Origin: Planktomarina sp.
Lineage (GTDB): Bacteria > Pseudomonadota > Alphaproteobacteria > Rhodobacterales > Rhodobacteraceae
Length of the DNA stretch: 13,490 nucleotides
Assembly: GCA_022425445.1 (NCBI GenBank)
Contig: JAKMFM010000021.1
Span: 1 to 13,490 of the forward strand
Reading direction: 5' to 3'
Under the pieces are notes generated by a model, which did no database searches, was not told the origin of the DNA, and worked only from the letters and a program-made list of their open reading frames with translations. The number at the start of each line of letters is the position of its first letter. Within the stretch, counting starts at the first letter, position 1. Position numbers and translations under genes: made by a program. Below, piece after piece: positions 8,032 through 13,490 of the stretch.

Positions 8032-8460
8032 TTAAGGCAGGGGCAATTCGGTTGTGTCTTTAAGCTCTTCCATCACGAAGCTGGCGCTGACATCGGCCAA
8101 TTCGATACGCGAAATGAGGCGCTGATAGAGCTCATCATAGGCTTGGACGTCCCGGATGCGCGCTTTGATTAGATAGTCTTGATGCCCTGACGTGCGATAG
8201 GCCGATTGTACATGTGGTAGGCTGCGGATGACCTTTGTGAATTCATCGGCCCAATCTTTGCTGTGGCTGCGCACAGAGATTGACACAAAGACAGTCAGAC
8301 CAAGCCCAATCTTTTGTGCATCTAAAAGCGCCACGCGTGCTTTCAAAAGGCCACTGTCTTGCAGGCGCTTTAACCGCCGCCAAACTGCGTTGCGTGACAG
8401 GTGGACCGCCTCGGATAATTCCTCCAAGGGCTGCGCGGCATTGCGCTGCATCTGTTGCAA
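8032..8460 (-). CDS. Lrp/AsnC-family transcriptional regulator; 5' end unclear
   Basis: Feast/famine-type DNA-binding regulator. The helix-turn-helix is visible (PLEELSEAVHLSRNAVWRRL, followed by KRLQDSGLL), then a RAM ligand/oligomerisation domain with SGHQDY, the usual G-x-x-D-Y motif. The annotated start is TTG at 8460, giving 142 residues, but the conserved first helix lies upstream: the frame continues as DDYDRAI before that TTG and stays open to a TAA at 8515-8517, without any ATG, GTG or TTG. An ATG at 8481-8483 is one base out of frame; a single added base after it would give MDDYDRAIL, the expected N-terminus, and a 150-residue protein. So the gene either uses a non-standard start, carries a one-base deletion, or contains a sequence error. 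Its ligand and targets are unknown. It lies ahead of carB and divergent from a small membrane-protein gene. Confidence 0.8.
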   Translation of the reverse strand: MQQMQRNAAQPLEELSEAVHLSRNAVWRRLKRLQDSGLLKARVALLDAQKIGLGLTVFVSISVRSHSKDWADEFTKVIRSLPHVQSAYRTSGHQDYLIKARIRDVQAYDELYQRLISRIELADVSASFVMEELKDTTELPLP

Positions 8461-8473
8461 TATAGCGCGGTCA

Positions 8474-8500
8474 TAATCATCATATGTTACGTAATCATCA
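8474..8500. repeat. Direct repeat TAATCATCA x2 at the regulator's start
   Basis: TAATCATCA occurs at 8474-8482 and again at 8492-8500, 18 bases apart, with the palindrome TTACGTAA (8487-8494) overlapping the second copy. The repeat lies across the presumed translation start of the Lrp-type gene and in the region shared with the divergent small gene. In the regulator's frame it produces a duplicated DDY. It may be an operator for autoregulation or just a small local duplication. Confidence 0.4.
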
Positions 8501-8594
8501 GATGTTTCGGGATATTATCACGCAATTAGAGCATGGCAAAGAAAATTTGGGAAAAAGTTGGGTCCGCGCAGTTTAAGCTGGCGTCAGCAATTTT

Positions 8595-8598
8595 GGAG
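8595..8598 (+). promoter_or_regulatory. Ribosome binding site of the DUF6356-type gene
   Basis: GGAG seven bases before the ATG at 8606. It favours the 79-residue product over an in-frame ATG at 8558 that would add 16 residues. Confidence 0.6.
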
Positions 8599-8605
8599 CT
8601 TTTAC

Positions 8606-8845
8606 ATGACCCGTTCACCAAATTATTTTACCGCTCATTTGAGCAATATTGGCGAAAGCTACGGCCAGCATTTTTTGCACGCAATCTATTACTTTGTCAT
8701 GCTCTTGACCGCGGCGGTCTGTGCTTTGATCCATGCGTTTCTGCCCTTTTTATTCGAAAAAACGGCAAGCCAAATCATTTCTAAGCTTTATAGCAAAATG
8801 ACTGAGACAAAGCTGCTTGAGGCGTATTCACCCTCAAAGGGCTGA
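8606..8845 (+). CDS. Small membrane protein, DUF6356-like
   Basis: A 79-residue protein with one strong hydrophobic stretch (about 26-50, YYFVMLLTAAVCALIHAFLP) after a polar N-terminus (SPNYFTAHLSNIGESYGQHF), and an amphipathic, lysine-rich tail. The HLSNIGESYGQHF segment before a single membrane helix resembles the short DUF6356 proteins of Rhodobacterales; this is from memory of the family. No function is known. It lies between the divergent Lrp-type gene and aspS, 96 bases before the latter, and may be a separate transcript. Confidence 0.7.
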   Translation: MTRSPNYFTAHLSNIGESYGQHFLHAIYYFVMLLTAAVCALIHAFLPFLFEKTASQIISKLYSKMTETKLLEAYSPSKG

Positions 8846-8883
8846 ATTTTTGCCTTAGGCAGGTCAGAAAACGGCAGTTTGGC

Positions 8884-8912
8884 TTGACTTTAGGCGTCTG
8901 TCGGGATGTATC
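8884..8912 (+). promoter_or_regulatory. Candidate promoter of aspS
   Basis: TTGACT (8884-8889) and TGTATC (8907-8912) are separated by 17 bases. The -35 box is good and the -10 box poor. Transcription would start about 22 bases before the aspS ATG, leaving room for the AAGGAG ribosome binding site at 8927-8932. Confidence 0.45.
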
Positions 8913-8941
8913 AGCGCGACCGCTTGAAGGAGCCCTGACCC

Positions 8942-10717
8942 ATGCATGCTTATCGCAGCCACACCTGTGCCGACTTGAACATCAATAATGTTGGCGAGAC
9001 AATCCGCCTTTCGGGATGGGTGCATCGCGTGCGCGACCACGGCGGTTTGCTCTTTATCGATCTACGAGATCACTATGGGATGACGCAGGTGCTTTGCGAC
9101 CCGGATAGCCCGGTGTTCAAAGAGGTGGAAAAGTTGCGCAGCGAATGGTGTATTCGCATTGATGGTACGGTGAAAGCCCGCGACGCGGAATTGGTGAACC
9201 CGAAAATTCCTACTGGAGAGATCGAGGTCTTCATCCGTGACCTTGAGGTCTTGGGCGCGGCGAACGAGCTGCCGTTGATGGTGTTTGGAGAGCAAGAATA
9301 TCCTGAAGAGACACGATTGAAATATCGCTATCTCGACCTGCGCCGGGAGAAGCTGCAAAAGAACATGAAAATGCGTTCCGACGTCGTGGCTTCGATGCGT
9401 CGCCGGATGTGGGATCAAGGGTTCCGCGAGTTTCAAACACCGATCATCACTGCTTCTAGCCCTGAGGGCGCGCGAGATTTCTTGGTGCCATCGCGTCTGC
9501 ACCCGGGTAAATTTTATGCACTGCCACAGGCGCCGCAGCAGTTCAAACAGCTCATTATGGTTTCTGGCTATGATAAATATTTCCAGATCGCCCCGTGTTT
9601 TCGCGATGAAGATCCGCGCGCAGATCGCTCACCAACAGATTTCTATCAGCTTGACTTAGAAATGTCTTTTGTGGATCAGCAAGATATCTTTGACACGATA
9701 CAGCCTGTTTTAACCGGTGTGTTTGAGGAGTTTGGCGGTGGTCGCACAGTGGATCAAACATGGGAGCAAATCAGCTATCGTGATGCGGCGCTTTGGTACG
9801 GCAGTGACAAGCCAGATCTGCGCAACCCAATAAAGATGCAAGTGGTTTCCGAGCATTTTGCTGGTTCGGGCTTTGCCATCTTCGCCAAGCTCTTAGAACA
9901 AGAGGGTACTGAGATTCGCGCCATTCCGGCGCCAAAAGGTGGCAGCAGAAAATTCTGTGATCGCATGAATGCGTTTGCGCAGAAAGAAGGTCTGCCCGGC
10001 ATGGGCTATATTTTCTGGCGCGACCAAGGTGACGGCATGGAGGCCGCTGGCCCATTGGCTAAGAATATCGGTCCTGAACGAACAGAGGCCATTCGCCAGC
10101 AGTTGGGGCTTGGCGTTGGTGATGCGGCGTTCTTCTTGGGCGGCAAACCAAAAGCCTTCGAAGGGGTTGCTGGCAAAGCACGGATGGTGATTGGCGATGA
10201 GTTGGGCCTGACGGACAAAGAGCGCTTCGCGTTTGCCTGGATCGTTGATTTCCCGATTTATGAGCAAGATGAAGAAACCGGCAAGATCGATTTTGAGCAC
10301 AACCCATTTTCGATGCCACAAGGGGGTATGGAGGCCCTTCAGGGTGATCCTTTGCAGGTGTTGGGGTATCAATATGACCTGGCGTGCAATGGCTATGAGT
10401 TGCTCAGTGGTGCGATTCGGAATCACCGCCCAGAGATCATGTTCAAAGCCTTTGAAATTGCGGGCTATGGTAAGGAAGAGGTCGAAAACCGCTTCGGCGG
10501 CATGGTGAACGCCTTCCAATACGGCGCCCCGCCGCACGGTGGTTGCGCTGCCGGCATCGACCGAATTGTGATGCTTTTGGCCGATGAGGCGAACATTCGT
10601 GAAGTCATTATGTTTCCGATGAACCAACGGGCAGAAGATCTCATGATGGCCGCGCCGTCGGAACCGACGAATGAGCAGCTGCGGGAATTGTCACTTCGGG
10701 TCATCGCGCCAGAATAG
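8942..10717 (+). CDS. aspS: Aspartate--tRNA ligase, probably non-discriminating (Asp/Asn)
   Basis: Class II aminoacyl-tRNA synthetase of the bacterial AspRS type, 591 residues. Domains in order: N-terminal OB-fold anticodon-binding domain (1-105, with GWVHRVRDHGG), class II catalytic core with motif 1 around 160-170, the flipping-loop segment ASSPEGARDF (171-180), motif 2 FRDEDPRADR (220-229), an inserted GAD-type domain (about 285-420), and motif 3 GIDRIVML (from 538). The His in RDHGG (H33) corresponds to the residue linked in Pseudomonas AspRS to relaxed recognition of both tRNAAsp and tRNAAsn; discriminating E. coli AspRS has Leu there. In organisms without AsnRS, GatCAB then amidates Asp-tRNAAsn; this is inferred here. 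The start has AAGGAG nine bases upstream. A strong hairpin follows the stop. Confidence 0.97.
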   Translation: MHAYRSHTCADLNINNVGETIRLSGWVHRVRDHGGLLFIDLRDHYGMTQVLCDPDSPVFKEVEKLRSEWCIRIDGTVKARDAELVNPKIPTGEIEVFIRDLEVLGAANELPLMVFGEQEYPEETRLKYRYLDLRREKLQKNMKMRSDVVASMRRRMWDQGFREFQTPIITASSPEGARDFLVPSRLHPGKFYALPQAPQQFKQLIMVSGYDKYFQIAPCFRDEDPRADRSPTDFYQLDLEMSFVDQQDIFDTIQPVLTGVFEEFGGGRTVDQTWEQISYRDAALWYGSDKPDLRNPIKMQVVSEHFAGSGFAIFAKLLEQEGTEIRAIPAPKGGSRKFCDRMNAFAQKEGLPGMGYIFWRDQGDGMEAAGPLAKNIGPERTEAIRQQLGLGVGDAAFFLGGKPKAFEGVAGKARMVIGDELGLTDKERFAFAWIVDFPIYEQDEETGKIDFEHNPFSMPQGGMEALQGDPLQVLGYQYDLACNGYELLSGAIRNHRPEIMFKAFEIAGYGKEEVENRFGGMVNAFQYGAPPHGGCAAGIDRIVMLLADEANIREVIMFPMNQRAEDLMMAAPSEPTNEQLRELSLRVIAPE

Positions 10718-10727
10718 TGCTTCGCGA

Positions 10728-10777
10728 AGAGGGCAGGTCGGCTGATTGCCGACGGCCCTCTCACACCGCTATTTTTT
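10728..10777. terminator. Long hairpin between convergent aspS and the response regulator gene
   Basis: AGAGGGC (10728-10734) pairs with GCCCTCT (10755-10761), and within it GTCGGC pairs with GCCGAC around TGATT, giving a near-continuous 13-pair stem. A run of six T (10772-10777) follows on the + strand after a ten-base gap, so it fits best as the aspS terminator. The last base of the stem is the first base of the convergent gene's stop codon, so both transcripts share the structure. Confidence 0.65.
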
Positions 10778-11450
10778 CTGCCAAAAACTCCGTCAGCGCA
10801 GTGCGGAGATCGGACCGGTTCTCAGTGGTTAAATACCGTTCGGCGGCTTGTTCTAGCGTTGGATCGGAGGCGGTGCGGGCCACGCCAGCAATAAAGGCCG
10901 CAAGGTAGCTGGGCTGCACTCCTTCTTTGTTGTTGAGCAAGTCTAACGCATGGACCAAATCCTCCTGCAAGGCGCGTTGGTCAGCCTCAAACGCTAAATC
11001 TGGCAGGAGACGTATGTCCATAGGCCGGCGATGATTCGGGAGATTCATTAGGATTGCGCTTTGAAATCCTGCAACGGAATTGAGGGGTTTTTCGATGAAA
11101 CTATCGGCGCCCGCTTTTATCGCCGCGGTGGTGCGGCTTGGATCTGCGGAAAGACCGATGATTGTCTGAGTGCGGGGACTGGCCTGTGCAAGTTCTGAGA
11201 TCAGCTCAGCGCCGTCTCCATCTGGCAGGCCCATATCAACAATGGCCACATCTGGGCGATAAATTCTAAGGTGTCGCCGGGCGCTCGTCATACAGTCTGC
11301 GCGCCTCAATCGTGCGCCAGAGGTGATGCACATCAAGCGCACGGCCTCGCCCGCGGTGAGACTGTCTTCCACCAGAAGCACCATCAAGCCGTGCAATGGT
11401 CTGCGGCTGGTGGGTTTGAGTGAGTGTAATGTTTTCGACATCCCGGTCAT
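10761..11450 (-). CDS. Response regulator receiver protein with unrecognised helical C-terminal domain
   Basis: A 229-residue protein. Residues 20-135 form a CheY-like receiver: acidic pair E28/D29 (LLVEDS), phospho-acceptor D72 (AIVDMGLPDGDG), S101 at the Thr/Ser position and K121 in IEKPL. All catalytic positions are present, so phosphorylation is expected. The C-terminal ~95 residues are predicted to be helical and rich in Leu, Ala and Glu, and I see no DNA-binding, GGDEF, EAL or HPt signature there, so the output is unknown. The start at 11450 has AGGGGG six bases upstream; the first ~19 residues are a short basic lead. No histidine kinase gene is adjacent. The gene is divergent from mce and convergent with aspS. 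Confidence 0.85.
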   Translation of the reverse strand: MTGMSKTLHSLKPTSRRPLHGLMVLLVEDSLTAGEAVRLMCITSGARLRRADCMTSARRHLRIYRPDVAIVDMGLPDGDGAELISELAQASPRTQTIIGLSADPSRTTAAIKAGADSFIEKPLNSVAGFQSAILMNLPNHRRPMDIRLLPDLAFEADQRALQEDLVHALDLLNNKEGVQPSYLAAFIAGVARTASDPTLEQAAERYLTTENRSDLRTALTEFLAEKIAV

Positions 11451-11559
11451 GATCGCCCCCTTATTTTCAAATCATGGGCCAGTATTGCGCTCAAAGACTC
11501 TAACGCTTGGTTGATGCGGCTTGCCTTATTTGGGGGTGCGGCTTTACAAGACGGAAAAC

Positions 11560-11564
11560 AGGAG
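11560..11564 (+). promoter_or_regulatory. Ribosome binding site of mce
   Basis: AGGAG six bases before the ATG at 11571. It favours the 134-residue start over in-frame ATGs at 11511, 11514 and 11565, which would add a non-conserved lead. Confidence 0.65.
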
Positions 11565-11570
11565 ATGAAA

Positions 11571-11975
11571 ATGATCGGACGGCTTAATCACGTGGCGATT
11601 GCAGTGCCTGATTTGCAGGCGGCTGCGGCGCAATATGAATCAACTTTGGGTGCAAAAGTTGGCCCGCCACAAGATGAACCGGATCACGGAGTGACCGTTG
11701 TTTTTATCGAGTTGCCAAATACAAAGATTGAGCTGCTGTTCCCATTGGGTGAGGGCTCTCCAATCCAGAATTTTTTGGATAAAAATCCTTCGGGCGGCAT
11801 TCATCATATCTGCTATGAGGTGGACGACATCCTCGCGGCGCGTGCGCACTTGCAAAGTCAGGGCGCGCGCGTATTGGGCAGCGGTGAGCCAAAAATTGGC
11901 GCCCACGGGAAACCCGTGCTATTTTTGCATCCTAAGGACTTCACAGGGTGCCTCATCGAGCTAGAACAAATCTAA
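11571..11975 (+). CDS. mce: Methylmalonyl-CoA/ethylmalonyl-CoA epimerase
   Basis: Interconverts the (2R) and (2S) forms of methylmalonyl-CoA (and ethylmalonyl-CoA) in propionyl-CoA conversion to succinyl-CoA and in the ethylmalonyl-CoA pathway. The 134-residue protein is a glyoxalase/VOC fold with two beta-alpha-beta-beta-beta modules. Probable metal ligands are H7 (GRLNHVAIAV), H79 (GGIHHICYEVDD) and E130 (GCLIELEQI). The IELLFPLGEGSPI and SGGIHHICYEV segments are family signatures and separate it from glyoxalase I. The start at 11571 has the best-placed ribosome binding site and gives the normal family length. It is followed after 27 bases by a DUF1467 gene, a pairing common in alphaproteobacteria, so the two are probably cotranscribed. 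Confidence 0.93.
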   Translation: MIGRLNHVAIAVPDLQAAAAQYESTLGAKVGPPQDEPDHGVTVVFIELPNTKIELLFPLGEGSPIQNFLDKNPSGGIHHICYEVDDILAARAHLQSQGARVLGSGEPKIGAHGKPVLFLHPKDFTGCLIELEQI

Positions 11976-12002
11976 GTCTGGATAAATTATCAGGAAATTC
12001 GC

Positions 12003-12296
12003 ATGCCAATTACCTCAGCCCTCGTACTTTTTGCCGTCATATGGTTTTTGACTTTATTCATTGTCTTGCCACTGCGCTTGCAAACTCAAGGGGATGTTGG
12101 AAAAATAGAACCTGGGACCCATGCGGGCAGTCCAGAAAATCCACAAATGAAAAAACGTTTTATGGTGACAACCGTCGTCGCCTTGGTGATTTGGGCAGTT
12201 GTTGCAGGAACGATTATCAGCGGGGTGATTTCCGTGCGCGACATTGATTGGTTCAACCGGATGGCAACGCCCGAAGTCTCTCGAACAGATGGGTGA
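12003..12296 (+). CDS. DUF1467 family membrane protein
   Basis: A 97-residue protein with two membrane helices (about 5-24 and 54-75). Between them is a polar loop with the family pattern LPLRLQTQGDVGK...GSPENP. Function is unknown. AGGAAA at 11992-11997 lies five bases before the ATG. In many alphaproteobacteria the gene follows mce directly, as here. The last 44 bases (12253-12296) overlap the 3' end of the EI24-family gene on the other strand, so the C-terminal tail MATPEVSRTDG is encoded in sequence shared with that gene. Confidence 0.88.
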   Translation: MPITSALVLFAVIWFLTLFIVLPLRLQTQGDVGKIEPGTHAGSPENPQMKKRFMVTTVVALVIWAVVAGTIISGVISVRDIDWFNRMATPEVSRTDG

Positions 12297-12951
12297 AGGT
12301 GGCCGCGCCGAGAATAGGGATAAACAATCCCACCAGCGGAATAGTCAAGGGAATAGCCATCAAGATCCCAGCGCACCAGATAGCGCCCCGATGGCGCCGC
12401 AATAGCTCTTGGGCCTGCGTGCGCGGCACGCGCCGCATAGCGGCCATTTGAAAATATTCCCTGCCCATCAAATAGCCGTTGGTGGCCCAAAACACGACAG
12501 GCGCCAAAAATGGCAAAATCATTGAGAGGATCAAAGCGCCAATATTGGCGAGAATCAAAAGTCCCAAAAACCGAATGCTGACCAAAATTTGATCTTGCAG
12601 CTTGGCGGCTGCCTGTTTTGGAAGATGCGGATAGTGCCGCGCCTCAACCGCTTGCGCCACCTCATCGAGAAACAGAGCGATAATCGCTGAGGCCACGGGA
12701 ACCATTACCCAAATTGACAGAGCGATGGTAAGTAAGACCCCACCGATATTGAACAGGGAGCCGAGCCAACTCTGATCACCGATCACGCCAGCCACTAAAG
12801 CTGACGACAACAAATGGTTGACGCCATAGATCACCAATAGGCAGGCGGCGGCTAATAATACGATGGTAAGCCCCAAGCCGCGCCACAAAACGCGGCGGAA
12901 TCTTGGATCGTCAAATTGGGCGATAGATCTCAGAAAGTCTGAAAAAATCAT
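12253..12951 (-). CDS. EI24 domain (CysZ-like superfamily) membrane protein
   Basis: A 232-residue membrane protein with four hydrophobic regions (about 25-44, 66-94, 125-155 and 189-215), the longer ones able to hold re-entrant or paired helices. The segment NGYLMGREYFQMAAMRR (158-174) is the typical EI24-family signature. The family includes the E. coli sulfate permease CysZ and eukaryotic EI24. The transported substrate, if any, cannot be told from the sequence, and I do not assign sulfate. Its ATG overlaps the stop of the nitroreductase gene upstream (ATGA, 12948-12951), so the two are translationally coupled. Its 3' end overlaps the DUF1467 gene. Confidence 0.85.
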   Translation of the reverse strand: MIFSDFLRSIAQFDDPRFRRVLWRGLGLTIVLLAAACLLVIYGVNHLLSSALVAGVIGDQSWLGSLFNIGGVLLTIALSIWVMVPVASAIIALFLDEVAQAVEARHYPHLPKQAAAKLQDQILVSIRFLGLLILANIGALILSMILPFLAPVVFWATNGYLMGREYFQMAAMRRVPRTQAQELLRRHRGAIWCAGILMAIPLTIPLVGLFIPILGAATFTHLFERLRALPSG

Positions 12952-13490
12952 TCATCCAACCATTGGGTAAGGGCAGCAACATCGGGGCGCGGACGGTCGG
13001 GCATTTGGGCCGGGCCAGTTCCGATATAAACAATTCCGGCGACATGTTCATGCGGCGCAAGTGCCAAGCCTTCTTTGCAAAAATCTGGGTTGTGCGAGGC
13101 CCAACCTGAAAGCCAATTGGCGCCCCAACCACTGGCCAAAGCTGCATTCAGCAGCGACAGGCAGACAGCGCCGGCAGAGTAGGTTTGCTCAATTTGTGGA
13201 AACTTGTCGCAGGGCTTTGGGCTGGCGACAACCACGACGGCCAAATGCCCAATTTCAAACTGCTGGCATGCTTTGTTTGCGTCAACCACGTCAGGCCCGG
13301 CCGCCTCAGCCATACTGCGGACCAAAGCGCCCAAGCGGCGCAATGCGGTTTTCTCTAGAACAATGAACCGCCAAGGCTCTAGCTTGCCATGATCTGGCGT
13401 GCGCGCGGCAACACATAAGAGCGCCTCAAGCGCGTTCCGGTCTGGCACTGGAGCGGTTAAGATTTTCGCCGGGCGAGAGCGGCGCGTTTT
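12948..13490 (-). CDS. Nitroreductase family protein, YdjA-like (5' end outside window)
   Basis: FMN-dependent oxidoreductase of the nitroreductase superfamily. The visible frame runs to the right window edge. An internal GTG at 13448 would give 166 residues, but upstream of it the frame still reads TRRSRPAKILTAP, the conserved FMN-binding N-terminus of YdjA-like proteins, so the true start lies beyond 13490. Other family features are TPDHGKLEPWRFIVLE, the glycine-rich AALASGWGANWLSGW near the FMN site, and the C-terminal GIVYIGT strand. YdjA-type enzymes reduce nitroaromatics with NAD(P)H; the physiological substrate is unknown. The stop overlaps the start of the EI24-family gene. Confidence 0.88.
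   Translation of the reverse strand, partial: KTRRSRPAKILTAPVPDRNALEALLCVAARTPDHGKLEPWRFIVLEKTALRRLGALVRSMAEAAGPDVVDANKACQQFEIGHLAVVVVASPKPCDKFPQIEQTYSAGAVCLSLLNAALASGWGANWLSGWASHNPDFCKEGLALAPHEHVAGIVYIGTGPAQMPDRPRPDVAALTQWLDE

Noticed and set aside
8533..8784. 83-codon + frame overlapping the small DUF6356-type gene
   Set aside because: Different frame from the gene with the membrane helix and good ribosome binding site; no ribosome binding site of its own and no family resemblance.
12253..12951. Assignment of the EI24-family protein as sulfate transporter CysZ, linked to the sulfite-oxidation genes
   Set aside because: The family is broad, the soe operon is 9 kb away, and no cys genes are nearby; the sequence alone does not support the substrate.
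13446..13448. GTG as the start of the nitroreductase
   Set aside because: The frame continues to the window edge with the conserved TRRSRPAK segment, so the start must be outside the window.

Overview
The window looks like a chromosomal stretch of a marine alphaproteobacterium of the Rhodobacteraceae (Roseobacter group). The evidence is the protein families and their order: a SoeABC-type sulfite dehydrogenase, carB not adjacent to carA, an AspRS with an 'RDHGG' motif, the mce-DUF1467 pair, a DUF6356 protein and a YdjA-like nitroreductase. GC content is moderate, which would suit a Planktomarina-like genome, but the genus is a guess.

Layout. From 1 to 2979 (+) lies the 3' part of an operon for a membrane-attached molybdoenzyme: the C-terminal part of the catalytic subunit (soeA), a possible 39-44 residue ORF in the gap, the four-cluster iron-sulfur subunit (soeB) and the membrane anchor (soeC), closed by a hairpin plus T-run terminator. 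Then come thymidine kinase (tdk, -) and, divergent from it, arsH (+). arsH converges on carB (-), with a strong hairpin between the two stop codons. Upstream of carB on the same strand lies an Lrp/AsnC-type regulator whose conserved N-terminus is open in frame but has no standard start codon. A small DUF6356 membrane protein (+) and aspS (+) follow. aspS converges on a response regulator (-) across another long hairpin. The right end holds mce and a DUF1467 membrane protein (+), which overlaps antisense at its 3' end with an EI24-family membrane protein (-). The EI24 gene is translationally coupled to a nitroreductase (-) that runs off the right edge.

Function. The soe genes would oxidise sulfite in the cytoplasm and pass the electrons to quinone. 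tdk, carB and aspS are housekeeping genes for thymidine salvage, pyrimidine/arginine synthesis and tRNA charging. mce belongs to the propionyl-CoA/ethylmalonyl-CoA branch of carbon metabolism. arsH is an orphan arsenical detoxification gene, with no other ars gene in view.

I see no mobile element, CRISPR array, tRNA or rRNA, and no stretch over 300 bases without a gene. The window is mostly ordinary core genome and I do not see a clear new multi-gene system. The points most worth a second look are the missing start of the Lrp-type gene with a direct repeat beside it, the small ORF inside the soe operon, the output domain of the response regulator, and the 44-base antisense overlap of two membrane-protein genes.
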